A stretch of 6,355 bases of DNA from Microbacterium sp. p3-SID336 (GCF_025143365.1 NZ_JALXPE010000103.1:1-6355), one strand, 5' to 3'. Shown: positions 1 through 5,720, counted from the stretch's first letter. Notes: generated by a model not told the origin, from the sequence alone. Program-made: numbers and translations.

Positions 1-161
1 CGAGGATCCCGAGCCCGCCCGCCGGTGCCGTGCCCCCACGCACCGGAAGCGAATCCCGCCCCCCGGTGGGATTCGCTGCTGTCTCCACTGGATGAGACGA
101 GGGGGAACGCGTTTCATTACGCGATTCGCGAAGAAAGTTCGAGAAAGTCGGCGCGGGGTTC
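1..161. other. Left-edge gene-free stretch
   Basis: No convincing gene is visible here. Several frames are open by chance because of the high GC, but their translations are Pro/Arg/Ser-rich without any recognisable domain. One rightward frame entering from the left edge stays open until a TGA at 93-95. It could be the last codons of an upstream gene, but the hairpin at 48-77 lies inside it, so I do not call it. The stretch holds that hairpin and, at about 105-150, a patch less GC-rich than the rest, with two copies of AGAAAGT 10 nt apart (132-138 and 142-148). It lies downstream of the leftward hydrolase gene, so it most likely serves as its 3' region. Confidence 0.5.
48..77. terminator. Strong hairpin, candidate terminator without a T-tract
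   Basis: An inverted repeat pairs AGCGAATCCCGCC (48-60) with GGTGGGATTCGCT (65-77) around a CCCC loop, giving a 13-bp stem with a single G-T wobble. There is no T-run on either strand, so it is not a textbook intrinsic terminator, although actinobacterial terminators often lack the tail. It sits about 85 nt past the stop codon of the leftward hydrolase gene and may end that transcript, or that of an unseen gene to the left. The near-perfect symmetry would let it act in both directions. It could instead be a dispersed palindromic repeat. Confidence 0.45.
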
Positions 162-821
162 TCAGCCGCGGATCGTGTCGAGGAAGTCGTCGACCACGGG
201 AGCCAGCGACGCGCCGACCTCCTCCGCCGGGCGCTTGCGCCCCTTCACCTCGAACGAGTGACCGCCGCCGTCGATCCAGTGCACGCGGGCGTCTTGGCAG
301 GAGGCGACCGCCTCCTCGAACTGCGACAGCGGCTGGATGAACGGGTCCGTCGTCCCTTCCACGAAGAGCTGCGGCACGGCGATCGCCGGAAGGTGCTCGA
401 TGCGCGGCCTGTCCGGGCGTCCCGGGGGATGCAGCGGGTAGCCGAGGTACACGAGCCCGTCCACGACGAGGCCGTCCGCCACCGCCAGCGACGCCATACG
501 TCCTCCGTACGACTTGCCCGTCGCCCAGATGCGCGCCGCGGGGTGGGCCGCACGGGCGGCGGCGACCACAGCGCGCCACGTGGCCGTCGCGTGCGCGGCG
601 GGACCGGGCATCCGGCGCCCCTGCTCGACGTAGGGGAAGTTGAAGCGGACGGTCGAGTAGCCGCGCTCACCGAGCGCCGCCGCGAAACCGCGAAGGAACG
701 GATGGTCCTTGCCGGCGCCGGCACCGTGGGCGATCAGCACGACATCGTCGCGGCTGCCCTCGGTCGCGTCGACCGAGATCGTCGCCGGTCCGGTCGGCAG
801 CGCGACCTCCAGGGTGCTCAT
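162..821 (-). CDS. Alpha/beta hydrolase of the KANL3/TEX30-like (COG3571-type) family
   Basis: This 219-aa protein is a small, probably cytoplasmic alpha/beta-hydrolase. The family features visible are HGAGAGKDHPF at residues 32-42 (oxyanion-side loop), the nucleophile elbow GKSYGGR at 102-108 with Ser104, a likely acid in GTTDPF (Asp159), and GGGHSF at 185-190 with His188. These complete a Ser-Asp-His triad. The size matches the single-domain bacterial relatives of KANL3/TEX30, and no signal peptide or lid domain is seen. The substrate is unknown; esterase-type chemistry is inferred from the triad alone. The start is the ATG at 821-819, where the conserved sequence begins. The longer in-frame extension is antisense-like Pro/Arg sequence running through the tail of the preceding gene, so I reject it. 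The gap to that stress-protein gene is only 16 nt and has no Shine-Dalgarno sequence, so co-transcription and translational coupling are likely. Confidence 0.85.
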   Translation of the reverse strand: MSTLEVALPTGPATISVDATEGSRDDVVLIAHGAGAGKDHPFLRGFAAALGERGYSTVRFNFPYVEQGRRMPGPAAHATATWRAVVAAARAAHPAARIWATGKSYGGRMASLAVADGLVVDGLVYLGYPLHPPGRPDRPRIEHLPAIAVPQLFVEGTTDPFIQPLSQFEEAVASCQDARVHWIDGGGHSFEVKGRKRPAEEVGASLAPVVDDFLDTIRG

Positions 822-837
822 CCGCGGGCGCCGGGAT

Positions 838-1728
838 TCAGCGCGCGGGACCGGAGACGCCGCCGATGCCGGGATCGGCGGGGCGCGGCGGGATCCCGGG
901 CTCGGGCGCGGGGGCAGGGGCAGCACCCGGCTCGGGGGCAGCACCAGGCTCGGGCGCGGGGGCGGGTGCCGGAGCAGCACCGGGCTCGGGAGCGGGCGTC
1001 GGGGCCGGGTTCGTACCGGGACCGGGCGCAGGAGCCGGGCTGGCGTCAGGGCCGGGGGCCGGGATCGTCTCCGGGCCGGGAGCGGGGTCGGTACCCGGAG
1101 CCGGAGTGCCGGCGGGAGTCGGCGCGGGGCTCGCGTCCGGACCGGGAGCGTGGTCCGCACCCGGTGCTGGTGCGGGTGACACGGGAGGCGTGCCGCCGGG
1201 AGTGATGCGCTCCCCGTACCGCGGCGGCTCGTCGAGGTTCACGGGCGGCCGGACGGGCGCCACGCGCGTGGAGCCGAGCACCTGCCGCGCCTTGGCGAGC
1301 GAACCCGGCTGCACGGTGACCTCGTAGTGGTCGGCGGCGAACTGGGTGACACTGGCGAAGTCGCGCCGCCGCCGCACGATCGCGTAGGTGATGAGGCTCA
1401 GCAGCATGCCGACCGCGACGCCGATCAGCACGAAGCCCACGAAGAGCTGGATCGGCACCTCCGGGTTTCCCAGCACCAGGATCGCGGAGAGGAACAGTCC
1501 GATCAGCACGCCGTTGATCGCGCCGGAGCGGGCAGCGGCCGCGTAGCCCAGCCGGCCCGTCACGCGCTCGACCGTGCGGACGCTCTGCCCCACGATCGCG
1601 ATGTCCCGTGCCGGAACCTCTCCGGCGATCAGCTTCGACACCGTCTTCTGCGCGTTCTCGTAGTCCCGCGTCGAGGCGACGATCTCACCGGTGTCCGTGC
1701 CGCTCGCTGGGCGATTAAGCATGCTCAT
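838..1728 (-). CDS. General stress protein (YflT/GSP17M-like N-domain), two TM helices, Pro/Ala/Gly-rich tail
   Basis: This 296-aa protein begins with a small alpha/beta domain of the YflT/GSP17M type (about residues 14-58; IVASTRDYENAQKTVSKL, then IAIVGQSVRTVERVTGRL). Two hydrophobic helices follow at about 69-88 and 92-117, with a basic RRRR just after the second, and then a short soluble segment to about 175. Residues 181-288 are almost wholly Pro, Ala, Gly, Glu and Asp in loose PAPGP/PEPGAAP units and should be disordered. Positive charges after the second helix suggest that both termini are cytoplasmic. The YflT family is named for stress induction in Bacillus; its biochemical function is unknown. 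The ATG at 1728 was chosen because GGAAG lies 9 nt upstream. An adjacent TTG (1731) and a later ATG (1722) are alternatives. The gene is transcribed divergently from the MgtE-like gene and is probably the first gene of a two-gene unit with the hydrolase. Confidence 0.8.
   Translation of the reverse strand: MSMLNRPASGTDTGEIVASTRDYENAQKTVSKLIAGEVPARDIAIVGQSVRTVERVTGRLGYAAAARSGAINGVLIGLFLSAILVLGNPEVPIQLFVGFVLIGVAVGMLLSLITYAIVRRRRDFASVTQFAADHYEVTVQPGSLAKARQVLGSTRVAPVRPPVNLDEPPRYGERITPGGTPPVSPAPAPGADHAPGPDASPAPTPAGTPAPGTDPAPGPETIPAPGPDASPAPAPGPGTNPAPTPAPEPGAAPAPAPAPEPGAAPEPGAAPAPAPEPGIPPRPADPGIGGVSGPAR
865..1188 (-). repeat. Low-complexity Pro/Ala/Gly repeat tract inside the stress-protein gene
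   Basis: About 320 bp encode degenerate units such as PAPGP, PAPTPAPEPG and PEPGAAPAPAPAPEPG. Two close copies of APGPDASPAPxP occur at about residues 194-204 and 224-234. The units vary in length and are joined irregularly, as expected for replication slippage and unequal recombination. On the opposite strand the same DNA reads as a Gly/Ala/Ser-rich open frame, which is a by-product. Tract length probably varies between strains. Confidence 0.8.
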
Positions 1729-1737
1729 CAAGCCATT

Positions 1738-1742
1738 CTTCC
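1738..1742 (-). promoter_or_regulatory. Ribosome binding site that decides the stress-protein start
   Basis: GGAAG on the minus strand lies 9 nt before the ATG at 1728-1726, 6 nt before a TTG at 1731-1729 and 15 nt before an ATG at 1722-1720. This favours the ATG at 1728. The match to the anti-Shine-Dalgarno sequence is only moderate. Confidence 0.45.
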
Positions 1743-1801
1743 ATGCCGAGGATCGGCGCGGCCGAGGGGTGCCGCGACCGCCGCCCGGCAGACCCCCGGG
1801 C

Positions 1802-1807
1802 TACGCT
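1802..1807 (+). promoter_or_regulatory. -10 element TACGCT of a likely leaderless promoter for the MgtE-like operon
   Basis: TACGCT fits the actinobacterial -10 pattern TANNNT. It ends 6 nt before the GTG at 1814, so transcription would begin at or next to the G of the start codon. No Shine-Dalgarno sequence precedes that GTG, which agrees with a leaderless mRNA. I see no good -35 hexamer about 17 nt upstream. If this is the main promoter there is no room for a 5' Mg2+ riboswitch. Confidence 0.55.
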
Positions 1808-1813
1808 GGTCAA

Positions 1814-3082
1814 GTGAGCACACAACGGGTTTTCGCCGCGCGCCTGGCAGGGTGCGCCGTCTTCGATCCCGTCGGCGACCGGCTCGGCAAGGTCCGCGAC
1901 GTCGTCGTCGTGTATCGAAGTACCGCGGCCCCGCGTGTGATCGGGCTCGTGGTGGAGATCCCGGGTCGCCGGCACGTGTTCCTCTCGATCGGCAGGGTCA
2001 CCTCGATCCGCTCCGGCCAGGTCATCACGACCGGCCTCATCAACGTCCGCCGCTTCTCCCCGCGCGCCGGTGAGGTGCGGGTGCTCGCGGAGATGCTCGG
2101 ACGACGGGTCGGCTTCGTCGACGGCAGCGGCACCGCCGTCATCGAGGACGTCGCGATCGAGCCCAACCGCCTCGGCGAATGGGCGATCAGCCAGCTGTTC
2201 CTCCGCCGGCCGAAGACCGGTGCCTCCCCGTTCGCGAAGGGCCCGACCACGTTCGCGGCCTGGAACGAGGTCGCCGAGGAGCGCGCGCCCGGGGAGTCGC
2301 AGTCGGCCGAGCAGCTCGTCGCCTCCTACTCCGAGCTGCATGCCGCCGACCTCGCCAACACGCTCCTCGACCTCCCGCAGCAGCGCATGATCGAGGTCGC
2401 GGAGGAGCTCTCCGACGACCGGCTCGCCGACGCGCTCGAGGAGATGCCCGAGGACGAGCAGGTGCACATCCTGGACCGGCTGGGCGACGAGCGCGCCGCC
2501 GACATCCTCGACCAGATGGAGCCGGACGACGCGGCCGACCTGCTCGCACAGCTGCCCCCGAACCGCCTGGAGCAGCTGCTGGAGCTCATGGAGCCCGAGG
2601 AGGCCGAGGACGTCCGCATGCTGCTGCGGTACGGGCCGGACACCGCGGGCGGACTGATGACTCCGGAGCCGATCATCCTCTCCGCCGACGCGACCGTGGC
2701 CGAGGCGCTCGCCCTGATCCGGCGCCACGAGCTGCACCCCGCCCTCGCGGCTGCCGTGTTCGTGACGCTGCCGCCGTTCGAGACGCCGACGGGCCGCCTG
2801 CTGGGGCTCGTGCACTTCCAGCGCATGCTGCGCTACCCGCCGCACGAGCGGCTGGGCGCGATCCTCGACGACAGCCTGGAACCCGTCCCGGTCACCGCGT
2901 CCGCAGCGGAGGTCGCCCGGCTGCTGGCCAGCTACGACCTGGTGTCGCTCCCGGTGATCGATGCCGCGCACCGCCTGGTCGGGGCGATCAGCATCGACGA
3001 TGTGCTCGACTACCTGCTCCCCGACGACTGGCGCACGCACGACAGCGACGAGGCCGCGCCGCCCACGAGGGAGGTGCGGTGA
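1814..3082 (+). CDS. PRC-barrel / MgtE N-domain / twin-CBS protein without a membrane domain
   Basis: This 422-aa protein reads in order: a PRC-barrel-like region (about residues 6-80), a second short PRC-like segment (about 85-130), an acidic helical MgtE_N superhelix (about 165-272, with repeats such as LSDDRLADALEEMPEDEQ and ILDQMEPDDAADLLAQ), the MgtE junction motif YGPDTAGGLMT (273-283), and two CBS domains (about 284-345 and 350-402). True MgtE Mg2+ channels continue into a five-helix membrane domain after CBS; here the protein ends about 20 residues later with no hydrophobic segment. 'Magnesium transporter' would therefore overstate it; a cytosolic Mg2+ or nucleotide sensor/regulator is the inference. 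The GTG at 1814 is preferred because the PRC domain starts there, a -10 hexamer sits just upstream, and the in-frame extension back to 1691 would overlap the start of the divergent gene. The stop shares one base with the start of the DUF1003 gene. Confidence 0.85.
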   Translation: MSTQRVFAARLAGCAVFDPVGDRLGKVRDVVVVYRSTAAPRVIGLVVEIPGRRHVFLSIGRVTSIRSGQVITTGLINVRRFSPRAGEVRVLAEMLGRRVGFVDGSGTAVIEDVAIEPNRLGEWAISQLFLRRPKTGASPFAKGPTTFAAWNEVAEERAPGESQSAEQLVASYSELHAADLANTLLDLPQQRMIEVAEELSDDRLADALEEMPEDEQVHILDRLGDERAADILDQMEPDDAADLLAQLPPNRLEQLLELMEPEEAEDVRMLLRYGPDTAGGLMTPEPIILSADATVAEALALIRRHELHPALAAAVFVTLPPFETPTGRLLGLVHFQRMLRYPPHERLGAILDDSLEPVPVTASAAEVARLLASYDLVSLPVIDAAHRLVGAISIDDVLDYLLPDDWRTHDSDEAAPPTREVR

Positions 3083-3606
3083 TGGCGCGCCTGTCCCGCT
3101 CCTCCCCTCGTCTGGATGCTCCGGTGCGCACCTCCACGCGGCCGCGCACGACCTCGCGCGATCGCTTCGGCCGGTTCACCGAGTGGGTGGCCAGGGCCAT
3201 GGGCACGCCGGCGTTCCTCGTCATCCTCAGCCTGTTCTGCGTCCTCTGGATCGGCTGGAACACGCTGATGCCGCACCATCTGCGCTTCGACGATGCGGCG
3301 CTCGGCTTCACCGCGCTCACGCTGATGCTCTCGCTGCAGGCGTCCTACGCCGCGCCGCTCATCCTGCTCGCGCAGAACCGTCAGGACGACCGCGACCGGG
3401 TGCAGATCGAGCAGGATCGGCAGCGTGCCGAGCGCAACCTCGCCGACACGGAGTACCTGGCCAGGGAGATCGTGGCGCTGCGGATGTCGCTCGAGGAGCG
3501 CAACGCGCAGGTCGTCACGCGTGACGTGCTCCGCCAGGAGCTGCGGGCGCTGCTGGCCGAGCTCGGCGACGCCGACGAGAAGCCGGCGGGCGGCGGGACT
3601 CCATGA
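3082..3606 (+). CDS. DUF1003 family membrane protein
   Basis: This 174-aa protein has a basic N-terminus (residues 1-30), two membrane helices (about 42-62, AFLVILSLFCVLWIGWN; about 75-97) and, directly after the second, the DUF1003 signature LLAQNRQDDRDR (95-106). A charged, probably coiled-coil segment runs over about 107-160. The biochemical role of DUF1003 is not established. The start ATG overlaps the MgtE-like stop by one base (TGATG) and is preceded by GGAGGT at 3070-3075 with 6-nt spacing. Its own stop overlaps the mrp start by four bases (ATGA). This coupling to a soluble MgtE_N/CBS protein suggests a membrane anchor or partner for it, which is an inference from context. The helices are too few to form the MgtE pore by themselves unless they oligomerise. 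Confidence 0.87.
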   Translation: MARLSRSSPRLDAPVRTSTRPRTTSRDRFGRFTEWVARAMGTPAFLVILSLFCVLWIGWNTLMPHHLRFDDAALGFTALTLMLSLQASYAAPLILLAQNRQDDRDRVQIEQDRQRAERNLADTEYLAREIVALRMSLEERNAQVVTRDVLRQELRALLAELGDADEKPAGGGTP

Positions 3607-4724
3607 CGGCCGCCGAGAGCGTCAGGGCAGCGGTCGCCGCCGTCACCGACCCGGAACTGCGCCGCCCGATCGGCGAGCTCGACATGGTGCGCGACATCAC
3701 GGTCGTCGGCGGCACGGCGAAGGTCGGCATCGCGCTGACCATCGTCGGCTGCCCGGCGGCGGACCGCATCGAGCGGGACGTGCGCCAGGCGGCGGCCTCG
3801 GTCGCTGGCGTGGAAGCCGTCGAGGTCGAGGTGGGCGTGATGACCCCGGCGGAGCGGAAGGCCCTCACCGAGAAGCTGCGCGCCGGCCGCCCGCCGCGGC
3901 ACATGCCGTTCGGGCCGGACTCCCTCACGCGCGTCATCCTGGTCTCCAGCGGCAAGGGCGGCGTCGGCAAGTCGACCGTCACCGCCAATCTCGCCGTCGC
4001 CCTGGCCGCGCGCGGCCTCTCCGTCGGCCTGGTCGACGCCGACGTGCACGGATTCTCCATCCCGGGCCTGCTCGGCATCCCCGCCGGCACGCAGCCCACC
4101 CGCATCGACGACCTGATGCTGCCGCCGGTGGCGCACGGGGTGAAGACCATCTCGATCGGCATGTTCCTGCGCGATGGGGAGTCCGTGGTCGCCTGGCGCG
4201 GACCCATGCTGCACCGCACGGTGTCGCAGTTCCTCACCGACGTGTTCTTCGGCGATCTCGACGTGCTCCTCATCGACATGCCGCCCGGCACCGGTGACAT
4301 CGCGATCTCCATCGGCCAGCTGCTTCCGCACGCCGAGGTGCTCGTCGTGACGACACCGCAGGCCGCCGCCTCCGACGTCGCGATCCGCAGTGGCCTGGTC
4401 GCCAGGCAGACCGGTCAGCGCGTGATCGGCGTGATCGAGAACATGGCCGCGTACACGCTGCCGGACGGCACCGTCGTCGACCTGTTCGGTGCGGGTGGCG
4501 GCGCCGCCGTGGCGGAGGCGCTGTCCGAGCCGGATGCCCCTGTCCCGCTGCTGGCCTCCATCCCGCTGAGTCCCGCACTCCGGCAGGGCGGGGATGCGGG
4601 AGTACCCGTCGTCGCGGCCGCTCCCGATGACGCCGCCGCCGCGGCCATCCGCGACCTCGCCGGCCGCCTGGCGCGCCGCGGCCGGGGACTCGCCGGGCGT
4701 TCGCTGCCGATGTCGGTCGGCTGA
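3603..4724 (+). CDS. mrp: Mrp/ApbC/NBP35-family P-loop ATPase with N-terminal MIP18-like domain
   Basis: This 373-aa cytoplasmic protein has a MIP18/DUF59 domain at about residues 4-80, with the TIVGCP motif and Cys50. A MinD/Mrp-type ATPase follows: the deviant Walker A GKGGVGKST at 117-125 (signature Lys118 and Lys123), VDADVHGFSIPGLLG at 144-158, and the Walker B-like LLIDMPPGTGD at 222-232. The family binds and transfers Fe-S clusters or acts as an ATPase in metal-cofactor assembly. In many Mrp proteins a CxxC follows the ENM motif and bridges a cluster at the dimer interface. Here the segment reads ENMAAYTLPDGT (279-290), and Cys50 is the only cysteine in the whole protein. I recall actinobacterial homologues showing the same change, so it looks lineage-specific rather than a defect. 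The start overlaps the DUF1003 stop as ATGA with no strong Shine-Dalgarno sequence, indicating translational coupling. Confidence 0.93.
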   Translation: MTAAESVRAAVAAVTDPELRRPIGELDMVRDITVVGGTAKVGIALTIVGCPAADRIERDVRQAAASVAGVEAVEVEVGVMTPAERKALTEKLRAGRPPRHMPFGPDSLTRVILVSSGKGGVGKSTVTANLAVALAARGLSVGLVDADVHGFSIPGLLGIPAGTQPTRIDDLMLPPVAHGVKTISIGMFLRDGESVVAWRGPMLHRTVSQFLTDVFFGDLDVLLIDMPPGTGDIAISIGQLLPHAEVLVVTTPQAAASDVAIRSGLVARQTGQRVIGVIENMAAYTLPDGTVVDLFGAGGGAAVAEALSEPDAPVPLLASIPLSPALRQGGDAGVPVVAAAPDDAAAAAIRDLAGRLARRGRGLAGRSLPMSVG

Positions 4725-4746
4725 GCGCGCGTGGGAGGATGGCGGG

Positions 4747-5241
4747 ATGCCGCACCGCTCCGTGACGATCGATGAGAGCCTGCTCCGGCGGATGGCGCGA
4801 GACGCCGCGATCTACTCGCTGACGCGTCCGGTGGCGATTGTGATGTGGCTGGCGCTGGCCGCCGCGTTCGTGCTCGGGGTACTCAACCTCAACGCCAGGA
4901 CCGCCGCCGGTGACCAGGTGTCGGTGATCGTGTCCCTGACGCCGGTCGTGGTCCTCGGCCTCGCGCTGTACGCGATCGTGTTGTCCACCTCCTCCGCACG
5001 GCGCGCGGTCCGGGCGGCGATGCCGGTCGAGAGCGTCGTCTGGGTGTCGCTGGAGGAGGACCGGCTGCAGCTCGGCAGCGACCGTCGCCGTTCCGAGATC
5101 CCCTACCGCACCTTCCAGCACGTGCGGGTCGGGCGCGATGCGGTACTGCTGAAGATCCGCGATGCCTCGGTGGCGACGGCCATCCCCCGGATGCTGCTCA
5201 GCGACGAGGACATCGCGATCCTGCGCGCTCGCGTCGCCTGA
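4747..5241 (+). CDS. YcxB-like two-helix membrane protein
   Basis: This 164-aa protein has a cytosolic N-terminal helix (residues 8-25), two membrane helices (about 27-48 and 58-80) and a C-terminal soluble domain (about 95-164). That domain is predicted to be mostly beta-strand plus a final helix: VSLEEDRLQLGSDRRRSEIPYR, then VLLKIRD, then AIPRMLLSDEDIAILRARV (both longer runs abbreviated by domain position 100-163). This layout, with the IPxxxL(S)xED ending, resembles the YcxB-like family, whose C-terminal domain is PH-like; the function is unknown. The ATG at 4747 follows GGGAGGA (4733-4739) with 7-nt spacing and lies 22 nt after the mrp stop, so it is probably the last gene of the operon. 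An in-frame extension back to 4594 inside mrp is rejected. It converges on tatB with a 15-nt gap. Family assignment is moderate; the membrane topology is clearer. Confidence 0.75.
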   Translation: MPHRSVTIDESLLRRMARDAAIYSLTRPVAIVMWLALAAAFVLGVLNLNARTAAGDQVSVIVSLTPVVVLGLALYAIVLSTSSARRAVRAAMPVESVVWVSLEEDRLQLGSDRRRSEIPYRTFQHVRVGRDAVLLKIRDASVATAIPRMLLSDEDIAILRARVA

Positions 5242-5256
5242 GGCCGCTGCGCCGGT

Positions 5257-5631
5257 CTACGTCGCCTCGGAGTCGAACGGCGGCAGGTCGTCCGCGCTGA
5301 AGGTCGGCGGCGCCGTGCGCGGCGCGATGGGCTCGGCGATCGTCGCGGTCGCCTGCGCCGGGGTGGCGGGCTGCGGCTCCTCCAGCAGCGCGTCGCGGAT
5401 GATGCGCCGCGGGTCGTACTGACGCGGGTCGAGCTTGCGCCAGTCCACGTCGTCGAGCTCCGGTCCCATCTCCTCGCGCATGCGCGACTTCGTGTCACGC
5501 AGGTACTCCCCCGCCTTGCGCACCATGCGGGCGAATCCCTCGGCCGCACGGGGAAGACGTTCGGGCCCGATGATGAGCACCGCGATCAGGCCGATCAGCA
5601 GCAGCTTCTCGAAGGTGAGACCGAACGTCAT
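5257..5631 (-). CDS. tatB: Twin-arginine translocase subunit TatB
   Basis: This 124-aa protein has the Tat A/B layout: a very short N-terminus, one membrane helix (about residues 7-21), the GPERLP hinge (22-27), an amphipathic helix (about 28-55, AAEGFARMVRKAGEYLRD) and a disordered Pro/Ala/Glu-rich C-terminus. A glutamate at position 8, the position of the conserved Glu8 of TatB, and the long post-hinge helix favour TatB over TatA. The segment DPRQYDPRRIIRDALLE (68-84) resembles actinobacterial TatB. The protein works with TatC to receive folded precursors carrying twin-arginine signals; neither tatC nor tatA is in this window. The ATG at 5631 is preceded, after exactly 6 nt, by TAGCCT on the same strand, so the mRNA is probably leaderless. 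No Shine-Dalgarno sequence is seen. Confidence 0.92.
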   Translation of the reverse strand: MTFGLTFEKLLLIGLIAVLIIGPERLPRAAEGFARMVRKAGEYLRDTKSRMREEMGPELDDVDWRKLDPRQYDPRRIIRDALLEEPQPATPAQATATIAEPIAPRTAPPTFSADDLPPFDSEAT

Positions 5632-5637
5632 GTGTCC

Positions 5638-5643
5638 AGGCTA
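5638..5643 (-). promoter_or_regulatory. -10 element TAGCCT of a likely leaderless tatB promoter
   Basis: Read on the minus strand, TAGCCT is followed by GGACAC and then the tatB ATG. The 6-nt spacing puts the transcription start on the A of the start codon. No convincing -35 hexamer is visible. The arrangement is the same as at the MgtE-like gene. Confidence 0.55.
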
Positions 5644-5679
5644 CCGCCGCGCCTGCGGTCTCCGCGCGCCGGGAGCCCA

Positions 5680-5685
5680 TACCCT
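5680..5685 (+). promoter_or_regulatory. Candidate -10 element TACCCT for the methyltransferase gene
   Basis: TACCCT matches TANNNT and would start transcription near 5692, giving a leader of about 29 nt. That leader carries GGGAGAGG (5708-5715) 5 nt before the ATG at 5721. No clear -35 sequence is seen. A second purine-rich motif, GGAGGG (5686-5691), lies just downstream of the hexamer and would be outside the mRNA if this start is right. Confidence 0.4.
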
Positions 5686-5720
5686 GGAGGGAACACCCAT
5701 GCAGGCAGGGAGAGGCAGGA

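Noticed and set aside
48..77. Hairpin as the T-arm of a tRNA
   Set aside because: GCGAATCC superficially recalls a T-arm, but there is no TTCRANY loop, no acceptor, D or anticodon arm, and the stem is too long.
1..95. C-terminal end of a rightward gene entering from the left
   Set aside because: The frame is open to a TGA at 93-95 but is Ser/Pro/Arg-rich, contains the hairpin, and shows no family feature; it cannot be supported from this window.
162..1160. A 332-residue version of the hydrolase starting far upstream
   Set aside because: The extra N-terminus is Pro/Arg-rich, has no domain and overlaps the stress-protein tail; conserved hydrolase sequence starts just after the ATG at 821.
866..1327. 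A rightward Gly/Ala-rich open frame resembling a PE-PGRS-like protein
   Set aside because: It is the complement of the Pro/Ala/Gly tail of the leftward stress-protein gene, which has a clear domain, helices and ribosome site; the frame is a by-product of the repeat composition.
1691..1813. N-terminal extension of the MgtE-like protein to a GTG at 1691
   Set aside because: It would overlap the start of the divergent stress-protein gene, has a Pro/Arg-rich non-domain sequence, and would place the -10 hexamer inside the gene.
3381..4331. Long leftward open frames opposite the DUF1003 and mrp genes
   Set aside because: They are His/Arg/Asp-rich complements of well-recognised genes, caused by high GC at codon third positions.
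4594..4746. Extension of the YcxB-like gene back into mrp
   Set aside because: A strong Shine-Dalgarno sequence (4733-4739) supports the ATG at 4747, and the extension is an out-of-frame reading of mrp.
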